Assembly: GCA_018398805.1 (NCBI GenBank)
Contig: JAGFBZ010001584.1
Span: forward strand, 1,178,001 to 1,242,000
From: Hirundichthys speculiger
Lineage: Eukaryota; Chordata; Actinopteri; Beloniformes; Exocoetidae
Direction of reading: 5' to 3'
Length of the DNA: 64,000 nucleotides
Part shown: piece by piece, positions 10,606 to 20,800 of the stretch
How positions within the stretch are numbered: the first letter of the stretch is position 1
How the letters are laid out: the number at the start of each line of letters is the position of its first letter
Notes under the pieces: generated by a model
Database searches by the model: none
Seen by the model: the letters and a program-made list of their open reading frames with translations, nothing else
Told to the model about the DNA's origin: nothing
Position numbers and translations under genes: made by a program

Positions 10606-10911
10606 CAGTTGAAACCAACAGTTTACATACACTGTATATAAAAGACACAACCTTTTTTCTTGCTGTCTGATATTAAATCTTAGATTTTTCATTTTTAGGC
10701 CAGTTAGGATTACCACAATTATTTCTGTTTGCATAATGAAAATAATGAGAGAGATTTTTTTTTTTTACAGTTTTATATTACTTTATTTAAAATCTTATTT
10801 TGGTAATCCTAGCTAACCTAAAACAGGAAAAGTTTAGTCTGATTTAATGTCAGTGAGAAAAAAAAAAGGTTGGGTTTTTACACAGTGTACGTAAACTTCT
10901 GGCTTCAACTG
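10606..10911. mobile_element. fold-back Tc1-type MITE
   Basis: Left end CAGTTGAAACC..AGTTTACATACACTGT and right end (reverse complement) CAGTTGAAGCC..AGTTTACGTACACTGT are the classic Tc1/Sleeping-Beauty-type terminus. The inverted similarity continues inward for over 110 bp on each side, through CAACCTTTTTT and TTAGGATTACCA-like blocks. The whole 306-bp element is therefore close to one long hairpin. TA flanks the left end (10604-10605). The right flank is TC, presumably a mutated TA. No transposase is encoded. Confidence 0.85.
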
Positions 10912-11345
10912 TCTTTCCATCACAAGCCTTCATCTCTACGAGCAACTCCTCGTGAGCTCCTGTTCTTATTTACATGTTGTGACTTGCACATTTAGCTTCT
11001 GCAAAAATAATCGATGGAGAATGAGATGCAACAATCTTATAAACTAATACATTTAAGGAACTATATTTTGGCTAATCACCATTCCGAGTCATCGTGATTA
11101 CCAAAAGCATCATTGTTACCAGGTAACAGACGGGCTTAATATGAGTACTGGAAAAAAAAAAACGCCGGAAATTTAATGTTGTTGCTTCAGCAAATGGGAC
11201 CTTCCTTACCACAGATGGTGAGACTTGACACAAACTAATGTCACAACCACAGAAGCATTTTGATTAAGAAAGTCTAATATACTCTTATAGTGATGTTGCT
11301 GCGGTAAACACTGCACCCAGGAAGTAGTCTTCATCGAAATAAACA
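10912..11345. other. non-coding stretch, unassigned
   Basis: No gene or complete repeat seen. A small palindrome, GGTTACC-type (GTTACCAGGTAAC near 11115), is present. Confidence 0.35.
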
Positions 11346-11430
11346 GGTTCGATTCCCGGCCTTTGCTGCGTGTCTTCCCCATCTCTCTGTCCATCATTCA
11401 TAAAAAAAATGTAAAAAAAAAAAAAAAAAT
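11346..11430 (+). repeat. tRNA-derived SINE fragment (B box and tail)
   Basis: GGTTCGATTCC (11346-11356) matches the pol III B box of tRNA-derived SINEs. It is followed by CCTTTGCTGCGTGTCTTCC, CATCTCTCTGTCC and an A-rich tail, the tail text of a widespread teleost SINE. The A-box half is missing or unrecognisable, so this is a 5'-truncated insertion and not a tRNA gene. Confidence 0.65.
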
Positions 11431-12899
11431 GTACAAGTACAGTTAAGAGACTAGGCTAAGCTAGGGTAGTTGGATGTTTGTCAAACAGTTATTGGATGCA
11501 CAGAAAGAAGATCAGTGTATATACTCTTATTGAATTCTAGGACTGACAGCAAAAAAGCTCAATTTGTTATTTCCTTGACTTGTCTCCTCTTTGCTCTTTT
11601 CTATTTTTCAATCTTCTTTATCTTCTTAATTCTTTATTTACAAATTGATTTTATTTTCAATCAAACATTTTTCAGGATATTATCAGTAGTTTTGCATTTA
11701 GGTAAATGGGGGACGGTTAATTGAATCCTATGTGAGGGGTGTTGGGACTGAAATGATGTTACAAACACTGAGGTCTTGTTTCTGAGGTCATCTACTCCGT
11801 CTAACTGCTGATGACATTACATCATTAATAGAGACACCTATAGAGGCCGTATTTCAAGTAAGTAGGATTACGTGGTCACCGACGGTGGAGAAATTGAGGT
11901 TTTAAAGGGAGGATTGCCGCTACTGCCAAGCTTTTCACTGATGTATGTCAGTCAAGCTTTACATACTGTATAAGTAAAAAGAATAAACTGGGGAATGCCA
12001 AATACAAAATGTGGATAAATGCAGTCATTAGTGAAAAGTAGAAATGTACTACAGTTGTACATCTAACACAGTTGGGGTTTTTCTCCGTCTTAAATAAATT
12101 TGTAAAGTGGAAGACCAGGCAGAAATCCCCAAGCCTGAAAATGTGATCGACTTATTTCACAGTCTGATATTTCCATTGAAGAAAGTAGCTGATGTATGTT
12201 TTCCATTTTAGAAAAGACTGAGTAATAATTCAGTAAATCACCAGAAAATCCAAACTCATAGTTGGATAAATTCCTTTTTTATTGTTACAGGTCAACTTTA
12301 ATTTGGTCAAGCCCTCTTTTTTCTTCACCACGGTTATTACCTGACAGCAAGAAAATTTGGTTTGACAATTATGAGACTCATGTCTGGATAATTACATGTG
12401 CAGAGTGGGAACAGCCTTCACTTCCTCACAGTAAGCCTCTGAACATGGTCGATATCACTAATAGTCCATCTGAAAGCTGTCAGCTGCCTTGCTTGCCCAG
12501 TTTCTTCCTGTTTCCTTGGAAGTGGCCCAACGGTAAAGTGGCCCAGTGGCTTTCAGGTCAAGAGTAGAGGTGAGCAGAATTATGAGAGGAAGCGTGCATG
12601 TGGCAGTATCTGCTTTTCTCAGTCATGTGTGTTTAAGTAGTAACCTGACAGAGTAAATGTATTCCAGGGGGCTTCTTTTTTTCCATCTTAACTCAAGTTG
12701 TCTTCCTTATGGCAGATGCATTGGAGCTCACCCTTGCGTGTAGTTGCTGAGTGTGTGTGAGTCCTTGTGCTTTTCCTTATGTTGTTTTTTCCCCCTTTTT
12801 TTCCCCAGGTTTAAACAGCGTGTTAACCACCAGATCCCATTGCTATCAATCTTAATGGTGGTGGGTCAGTGTAAACGCACACATGTGTAGGCTCTTTCT
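11431..12899. other. non-coding stretch, unassigned
   Basis: AT-rich sequence without recognised exon or repeat. Reading frames present are short and lack coding character. Confidence 0.35.
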
Positions 12900-13300
12900 G
12901 CAACCACAGTTTAAGAATAATTCCCCCACCAAAAACGAAAAACCGAGAGGGAAACTATTCTGGCCCCATTTACAAAATAGGTGCTCAGAAAACACCCCAG
13001 CCAGCCCTGAGTGATAGCTACTTCCTCAGCGTTTCCACGTCATTGATGGTTATGTGAGTTAAAACAACGAGCTTAATGGAGACTCAGGACCCTCGGGGGA
13101 CTAATCATAGCCACGTGACTTCCTCCGAGGCTTCCATGAAAATAACTCCATTACAATGGCCTGTGATATTAATATCGACTTTGGGAAAGTCAGGCCCAGG
13201 ATCCACAGGGAGGCCTAGGCATGAGCAAACAAGGAGGAATGCACGGCATTCGAGGAGCTGGAAGGGTAAGAGAAAATGAGCAGGACAAAAAGAAATAAGG
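12900..13300. promoter_or_regulatory. possible conserved non-coding island
   Basis: GC-richer, high-complexity, repeat-free block with a CACGTG E-box-containing stretch (GCCACGTGAC near 13112) and several TAAT cores. No coding frame is supported. Regulatory status is conjecture until aligned with other fish. Confidence 0.22.
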
Positions 13301-13682
13301 AGAATAGTGAGCCATTTGTGTTGAGTGATGGCACGCTGCACAGTCATGATGTCCATGTGTTCATTGTGAGTCTCATCAGTGTGTTCTCCTGAGCTGAGAA
13401 ACTTTCTATCCCATGTCCAGGCAGATCATTAACATTCAAATGCTTGTTAGCACTGACTCTAAATAAAATCAAGGAGCTCAGTTAGTTTAACTGTGGTTCC
13501 TTAGATAAATGGGTTTACCCAATCATGAACAATTTGTGTAACATTGTGTACTACTGTGTTCCACAATCAGAAGGAAAAAGGTCTCAGCACTACAGTAACT
13601 ACACAGATTGAATCAGTCTTGTAACAATATTTCTATTTGAAAGTTGACAATCTGTTTTTGACTAAAATGCACGCAATAGATA

Positions 13683-13825
13683 GGTTTCCAACAGCAGGGG
13701 TCTGGGGTAGTTTACCGGGCCTCGGCTGTTGGTGTGCATCTCCATTACCAGGAACAGCCCTGCAACGACAATTATAAGGACCCTCTAAGGGGCCCAAACA
13801 CGTCTCCTCCCTTGGGTTAGGTACT
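13683..13825 (+). mobile_element. truncated copy of TIR element related to 35513-36037
   Basis: Starts GGTTTCCAACAGCAGGGGTCT and continues through a CCAGGAACAGC block. The same order of blocks starts the element at 35515. The right terminus of that element, in reverse complement, begins AGTTTCCATTAGCGGGGATCT, which confirms the terminus type. No right terminus of this copy is seen nearby, so it is truncated or interrupted by the inverted-repeat structure that follows. Confidence 0.55.
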
Positions 13826-13829
13826 CACT

Positions 13830-14182
13830 TGTAACATTTCTCTGTAGCTTAAATTTAGTGACTAGCAGAGTAAAAAAAATATGCTTTTATGTCAGTGGGT
13901 GGCAACCCAATGAGTTGGGTTAGGTACTTCAGCACTGCCTCAACAAACTGCCAGGTGGGTGTGATGTAGCCAGGAGATTACTGTTCAGCCCCCTTGATGT
14001 CCCCTTCAGAGGGGTTTCCCCGAGTCCACATCTTCTCATCACCACCATCACAGTACGCAAACAGAGCAAACAGTATTGTCTTAAATTAACAAGGTCATTA
14101 GGGCGCTGCCACCCACTGACATGAAAGGGCATTTTTTTTTACTCTGCTAGTCACTAAATTTAAGATACAGAGAAATGTTACA
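13830..14182. repeat. inverted repeat, about 85-bp arms
   Basis: Left arm 13830-13913 and right arm 14095-14182 are reverse complements over TGTAACATTTCTCTGTA, TTAAATTTAGTGACTAGCAG and GTCAGTGGGTGGCA blocks, with few mismatches. The spacer is about 180 bp. The left arm is also bracketed by a direct repeat TTGGGTTAGGTACT (13812-13825 and 13916-13929). This suggests a small insertion inside the preceding TIR element. The right arm may be a second, inverted insertion of the same unit. Confidence 0.7.
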
Positions 14183-14199
14183 GTTTTATGCAGAAAATG

Positions 14200-14520
14200 A
14201 GCTCAATTTTCAAATGTGCTGCCTGCTACAGACCAGACCAGAGAACACTTTCCCACTTTGAAACTGTCCATTTTAATTAATCTTGGCCCACAGGATACGA
14301 CGGAGCTTCTGGACCGTGGCTTCCTTTTTGCATGATAGAGCTTTAGTTGGTATCTGCAGATGGTACGGTGGATTGTGTTTACTGACAATGGTCCCATTTA
14401 GTAATGTCATTGATACAACCATGCTGATGAGTGATGTAGTGTCATCTGAGGGTCTGAAGACCACGGACGTCCAATGAAAGGTTTTCAGCCTTGTCCCTGA
14501 CACACAGAGATGTCTCCAGT
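14200..14520 (-). pseudogene. Tc1-like transposase relic (helix-turn-helix and start of catalytic domain)
   Basis: Minus-strand frames carry LSVNTIHRTICRYQLKLYH-A-K-R-K-P and, in a neighbouring frame, LRRILWAK. Together these match the second helix-turn-helix and linker of Tc1-family transposases, which cut and paste elements at TA sites. A further stretch reads S-L-V-W-S-V-A-G-S-T-F-E-N, where active Tc1 proteins have W-S-D-E-S-x-F-E. The first catalytic aspartate is therefore gone. At least one frameshift separates the pieces, and the C-terminal two thirds are absent. The product cannot be active. Confidence 0.8.
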
Positions 14521-14905
14521 TTCAGAAGAGATTTGCATTGTTTTTAAAGTATTCCACAATCATGTTCTGTACTCTTTCACAAATTGGGGAGCCTCTGTCT
14601 ATCTTTACTTCTGAGAGCCTCTGTCCTCTCTAAAGCTGATCATGTTACAAACCTGATTATAAATTAACTTCATTAGTTGATAGATGTTTTCCCAGCTGAA
14701 TCTTTTTAAATTCTCTTGCTTTTTTGGCCATTTGTTGCTCACACGTTGCCAACTTTGATTAAGACCTGTAGCAGCCATGAAATTTAAAAATGAGCCCAGT
14801 TTAAACAGTTGTTATGTTATCTATGTTCTATTGTGAATAAAATATTGGCCTATGTGATATGAATATGTATTAGTTTTCATTTTATTAACATTCAAACTTC
14901 AAAAA
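14200..14905 (-). mobile_element. decayed Tc1-like element (5' half)
   Basis: The transposase relic is preceded on the minus strand (14520-14905) by text I recognise from a common teleost Tc1-like element, including TTCTATTGTGAATAAAATAT near 14830 and CTTCTGAGAGCCTCTGTCC-type blocks. The terminal inverted repeat itself (the ACAACCCCAATTCC type) is not visible. The sequence runs into a TA array at 14913. Confidence 0.6.
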
Positions 14906-14908
14906 ATA

Positions 14909-14912
<4 letters not shown>

Positions 14913-15000
<88 letters not shown>
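14913..15000. repeat. (AT)n microsatellite, about 88 bp
   Basis: Longest uninterrupted AT dinucleotide array in the window, likely length-polymorphic. Confidence 0.95.
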
Positions 15001-15002
<2 letters not shown>

Positions 15003-17330
15003 GTCCTATGAAAAGGCCATGAGGATTCCATTTGAGAGTCAATAACTAATATTAAAGGTATCAGGACTTTTTTTGGTCTGGTTTTGACTCGAGTTTTGAT
15101 GTGAAAGATTAGACAGTCATCCCTCTCTTTCCCTCTCTCTCAACTCCCTTATGTGAAGACTGAGACATTTATGAGGATATGTGACTGTCAATTTTTAAGA
15201 GGCCATCTGTTTGAAAGAGGGAGATAGGGAGCATTTTAAAGATCTGTTAGAAGCTCATTGCAAATGATTCTTTTCAGTCCGACCTTCGTTTTACCGTCGT
15301 CTTTCTCCCTGTAAAGCTGCCATGCTGTCATTCTGCTGCATGCGCAGGGCAGTAACTCACCAGCTGCAGTCAGAACAATTAAACCTCAGTGATCACGGTG
15401 AAGAGAAGTCTCCCACCTCAGAGTTCAATACCCACCGATAACTCCCCGGTCTCCTCCACTTCCTCTCATTCCAACAGACACGTGCATCAGCTCTTCTTAC
15501 CAAATGGGACATCTTATAGAGCAGCTGGACTCTTGTATAAGTCATCACTTGTAAAGGAATACTCAAGTTCACTGCATCATAACCCAGCCACTTTTTCCTG
15601 CAGTCCCTCCTGTTGTGGGAGATTTATTGAATGAAATAACACAGGCTTCACTTTTACTCCTGATTTTATGAATATATATATATTGTTTTAACAGTGCCTT
15701 TAAATTCCTGCTACACCCCTGTTAGGGTCATGGCTCGGCCTCCACCTTTATGAGAATTACATTCATTGTCATACTTGTCCTCCATGTACACCCTTCATTT
15801 TCTGATCAAATATGAAAAGAGAAATACTGAGGAGGATTTTATGTGGATTTAAATTCCGTCTCTATGTTCTTTTCCTTATAAAGTAAAGAAACTCAGATCC
15901 AATTAGTGCTTTTTGATTTCATAATATATAACTGTACTGAAAGTCAAAAAAAAAAAAGTAATACAAAACTGTCATTTAACTGTAAATTAATCAATACAAT
16001 AATCAACACGCTGATAACATATTGATGGTAATAAGTAAAATTACAGTGACTGAGGAATATTTTCAAGAAGATTTGTGAATTTCCAGCTGAGTGCTTTGAC
16101 CATAAGTACTGATATGGCTTTCACATCTTTCAAGTGAAATATTAGATGGCGGTAGCTGAGCCAAAAATAAGGTCCTCCTCCAGGGTTCAAATAATTATAA
16201 GAGTGCCATAACAGATCAAACATTATTTCCTTGACCTTGTCTCCAGCTTGAGGAACAGCTCCGCTTTTTTGGCTGAAAGTTCAGGCAGCAAAACTGTCTG
16301 CAAGGACCTGACATTTACACAGGATTAGAGATTAATTCACTGTTAAGTAAATGACCCTCTGCTGGCCAGGAGCAACACTTCTCTGCCTGTTTGGATTCTG
16401 TGGTACAGAATTCACAAAGGGATTTGTTTAGTCCATAAATCAGTTGTTTTGGCAAAGAGTGAATTATGTGAGCCTGAGAAAAATCCATTTTTCCACTGAC
16501 AGTGTGTTTAAAGTGACAACTTGTCAATGGGATGTTTCCTTCACATTTAGGACATTGCCTGATTCAGAAAACAAGGGAAAACAATGCGTTTTGCAGATGC
16601 ACAGACATGCCATGGATTTCAAAGCACATCTGAGAAAACACCGATTGTCCACTACAATTGCATCTAAGGAAGTTTAAGCATGTTTGAACATCAATAGTAA
16701 TGGTTATATTTTTAGTTCATGATGCAATGTCACTTTCAAATGTAAAAAATGAGTCCGGCCACATGTCTTTTGTTTTAGTGTGGAGTCAGTGGCCTAAGGC
16801 TTTCCTGTCAGGTGTGGCCTCATCAACTCCACTGGATATAATGACTTAATTTCAGGAAATGTAGTCACTTATAAATCCTTAACTCCTAATTGCAGAGTTT
16901 TGCCTTCTTACCAAGTCTCTGTAACTGTGGGAATAGAAAATCAGCATGTTTATCTGCAGTGTACAACATTGGATGCCAAATGTCTCTTTGTCATTTTGTC
17001 GCTCACACCTTCGACTGGCCTGTTGGACCCAGAGGCTAAAAGATGAACTTTGTCAACTGCTTACAGCTGGATGTCAGAGTTCAGATTACTGTCAATACTG
17101 TCTGTAATTTGGATGTGAAACTTACATTCATGTGAAAAGGTACACTTTGTTTTCAATATAAAGGTTTTAACTTTCCAGGTAAATTGAAAAAGCATGTGGT
17201 CCTTAGAGTATCTTAACATTCGGTAGATACAACTTCAGATGAATATCAACAAATAATATCACACTGTGTGTTTATTTAAGAAAAACAAAGCCAAAATGTA
17301 GAAACACTATGCAGTATAATAGAATACTTT
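15001..17330. other. non-coding stretch, unassigned
   Basis: No supported exon, RNA gene or named repeat. Contains a short TA array near 15673-15684 and an A-run near 15947-15958. Confidence 0.35.
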
Positions 17331-17332
17331 AG

Positions 17333-17860
17333 ATACACAGGAGTCAGTGGCTGATTCAATGATTTCAAGTGCCTCGTTCCTGTGGCTGCAAAATAAGCCC
17401 AAATCATCACCACTCCACCACCATGGTTGCCAGTTGGCATGAGCCGTTTGTGTTGATATACTGCGTTTAGTCCTGAGGTTGTCTCAGATGCAAGCCTAAG
17501 TCACGCTGCCGCGTTCTTTTTTAAGAAAAGAGGTTTTCTCCTGGTGACTTTTCTGAATAAACAGTACTTGTTTAGTCTTGTTGAGTTTTTCTCTTTCTTT
17601 TTTTTTTTGTACTTTGAGCTTTATCATATAACATGCTAAATGAGGCCTTGAGAGTCTGAGATGTGGCTCTTGGGTTTTTAGCAATTTCTCTGAACATTGC
17701 ACAAAGATTGGCAGCTGGTTTGAATGTTTTCCACTTGTGAATGCTCTTTTTCACTTTGGAATGATGGACTTCAAATTGTTTGGAAAAAGTACATTTGATG
17801 AGCAGCACATGACTACTTCTTACCCTCTTAATGTCTGTGGAAGTATTTGCACACATTACT
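17333..17860 (-). pseudogene. Tc1-like transposase relic with internal deletions
   Basis: Reading the minus strand from about 17856 downward: SKQFEVHHSKV then HKWKTFK (first helix-turn-helix), REIAKNPRATSQTL (linker and second DNA-binding part), a shifted EKLNK and KTSFLKK, then A-A-stop-L-R-L-A-S, and finally N-A-V-Y-Q-H-K-R-L with NHGGGVVMIWAYFAATG (around the second catalytic region). Intact Tc1-family proteins have about 20 more residues before REIAKNP and about 50 more, including the D-E-T/S catalytic motif, before NAVYQHK. Both segments are missing. With at least one frameshift and stops, this copy is dead. It belongs to a different Tc1 lineage from the relic at 14200-14520. Confidence 0.85.
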
Positions 17861-20800
17861 TCTATACTTTATCTTAGATTTTGCTGAATATTGAGACAGT
17901 TTAATATGGTATGTGAATGCTTTAAATATCATCCCTTTAAAACTGCCCTGTGAAGATTTCCTTAGAAATCAGCAGAAGTTACATTCACATCCAAGTTTTG
18001 CTCTATCCTTCATATTGGTGTTGAGCATAATACCTTCCACATAAAATAAGTGCTTGGCATGTTTTAGACAGGACTGTAACAGTGAGGCCAGCCCTATCAA
18101 GGCAAATGTTGCTGACTGAGTGATGAAATTACAGCACAAGTCAGCCAGCTGAAGGTTGGGGTTCTCCCATCATGCCTGCTGCTTTTTCAAAATGTTTTGC
18201 AACAACTTCTCTGTCAAGCCTGTGCCCAAGTTGAGAGGCGCCTCGTAAATGCTGCTTTTGTTTAGTTTCGCCATTGCTCAACCTGCATATTAGTGCTGGC
18301 AGTTAAAGAGGAAGTACTCCAAACCTATTTTCTGCAATAATATCAGCACAGTAAAAAATGACAATAAAAGTTGGATTTTTACTTAAAAGGTGTGAGTGTC
18401 AGAGGGCTATCGTCAGTGTTAATTACTTAAAATGCTGAATACTTCATTCAGTATCATTGCAGCATAATTATCATAGAATTTCTGAGTAAAATCTGTGCAA
18501 TTCTTAGAGTTCAAATGTGGAAAATGAACTTATGAAAGCACTCCCTGAAAGATTTTTCTACTCTTTGTAAAAGTTGCAGTGAGATATTTATTTAAAGGTG
18601 TAACATACAACCTTAGGAAACTACTGTGTAGGACATTTGAGCAGCAGCAACTCAGACCAAAACAAATACAGCCAAAACTGAGAGTGAGGTCTAAGGTGCA
18701 GACTTTTGAACAGCTCATAAATCCTTCTGTCTTGGGTTGAAACTGTCCAGTCTTGGAGTCTAATCTTATCACTCTCTTCTCGTGAGTGTTTTTAACTAAA
18801 GAATGTGGTTTATTCAGTAGCGGGACAACCTAGAACCCTCTTTTCTGACAGAAACACACCCTAATACACATGTGCAACTGTGCATGCTGCATAACATGAC
18901 AAGGGAATACGAGCTAAGCAGAGAGAAAGGCCTTCAGTAATACCTCTATTTCTTCATGTAGTAAATCAACACTATACTAAGCAAAACCAACATTCTGCTA
19001 TACTTGTCTGATTTCTGATTGCAAGCCAAAGACTTCTGTTGTCACACTTCATGATTTTGAGCCTGGTTTGCCAGTTGTCGAGTTCACAGATTGACGGGGG
19101 AAAATTGGTGAGAAGTCGGCAGTCAGCTGTTGGAACTCAGTCTTTATGTGTGAACAACACAAAGGATCATCAAAGATGCTCGCCATCGTGTTGCTGACAT
19201 TGATAGTGATTTAGCTTCTCAAATATCTGTAGCCATGGTAATTCCCATTCAAGGATTTAAAAAAAAAACCCGGGTCTATTATTAAACAGTATAGAGTATA
19301 AATTATATTCGAGATCAAGATAAAGTGAACTGAAGCAGTTTTGTGTGAGAACTGAATAATAATTAGCACTTGCCACAATCAGGCTACGTCGACTTCTGCT
19401 TCCATCAGACTGGATCAATACTTATTAGAGGACAAGGGCCACAAAATCCCCTTTTCTGTCTCTTGACAACAGACCGGAAGATCAGCCTGTACAAACAGTG
19501 CTTTTTATATACTTTCTGTACTCTTGGAGATAAAATTACTCCAGTTTGTCTGTTGGAACTCTGTCTACACTATCACTGTAGTGGAATGACATTTTGTAGA
19601 AGTGGAATGACAAAAAAAAAAAAAAAAGGTAGGTCAATTGCATTAATTAATTCCCAATGTTTTTTGTCTTCTTTTGTTTTTGCTTTGTTTTCTGAACAAA
19701 TAATAGCACCATCAGCTACACCATTTGATTCTTCCCACAGTCCACTTTCAAATAAACAACTTGTGTTTTCTACTTGGAAACACCTAATTGCCCAAAAGTG
19801 TTTTTTTTTTCTTACATTGTGGTTTGGAGGCCAGTTGGGTGACAGATCCACTGTCATATCATGTTCTTTGTGACCCCCAGTTGCTAATCAGAAAGCCTGA
19901 AAGTAGCCTTAGAAGAAATGAATTGTACATTTTCAGTATCTTATATTATAGACACTAACTGTTTGTGTATCAAACACAGTGACCATATGGAACTAACTTT
20001 TTGTCCTGACTTTCTAAATATTTCAAATGACCTTTTTCTATTGACCTTTCACATAGTTTTTGACTTGCCAGCAGTCTTGCTGTCTTCGTTGTCATACTAT
20101 TACTCTGCTTTGTTCATTACTGCCTCCGATAGTTGAACACTGGAAAAGTGTGAAACTCTCCACATCATGCTTCGTCATTGAAACAAAACAGGAAATGGCT
20201 CTAACAGTGGTTAATCAATCGATCGACTCAGTAAATTTGTGTTTCAGCTCTATACACCCAGTGTTATGATCTACAGAAAGCTGGAAGACAAGAAAAAGGT
20301 GACACAATATAACTGGGGATACGTTTTTCTGAAGCTTGACGTATCTAAATGTAGTGTATAAGGAATGTATCTGTGAAAAGCCTGCCATAACTGTACATTG
20401 AAACTATTGTTAACATTTATAAACCTTAACTTAGAGCAAGGAATAAAAGGTGTTGGCTGTAAAGTGAGGGTTCGGTTTTGCATGTGGCTTCCATAACTCC
20501 ATCATCACTTCAGCCACCTGTCAGCTGAGCACCATCAGCATCTCAACTTGGCTCACAAATAACTCTCTCATTCACTGGGGATATGGCAGTTGCATGCTTT
20601 AATGTTGATGCTAATACATATTTGTCCCATGCAAAGTCATACCCATTCATTTCTAAATGTTCAGTACTAACAGGAACAGCTCTGGGGAAATGTCAGTTTG
20701 CAGTGGTGAGTGATTTAAGATGAAGTTGAGGCTCACTCTGTGTCTTTTTCTTTTTGAAATGGGAGCTTTTTTTGTGCCACCCTTTAGAGCTGAGGTTTAA

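Noticed and set aside
19370..19873. 167-codon plus-strand frame
   Set aside because: It spans an A-run, has a Cys/Phe/Ser-rich composition typical of non-coding AT-rich DNA and shows no domain.
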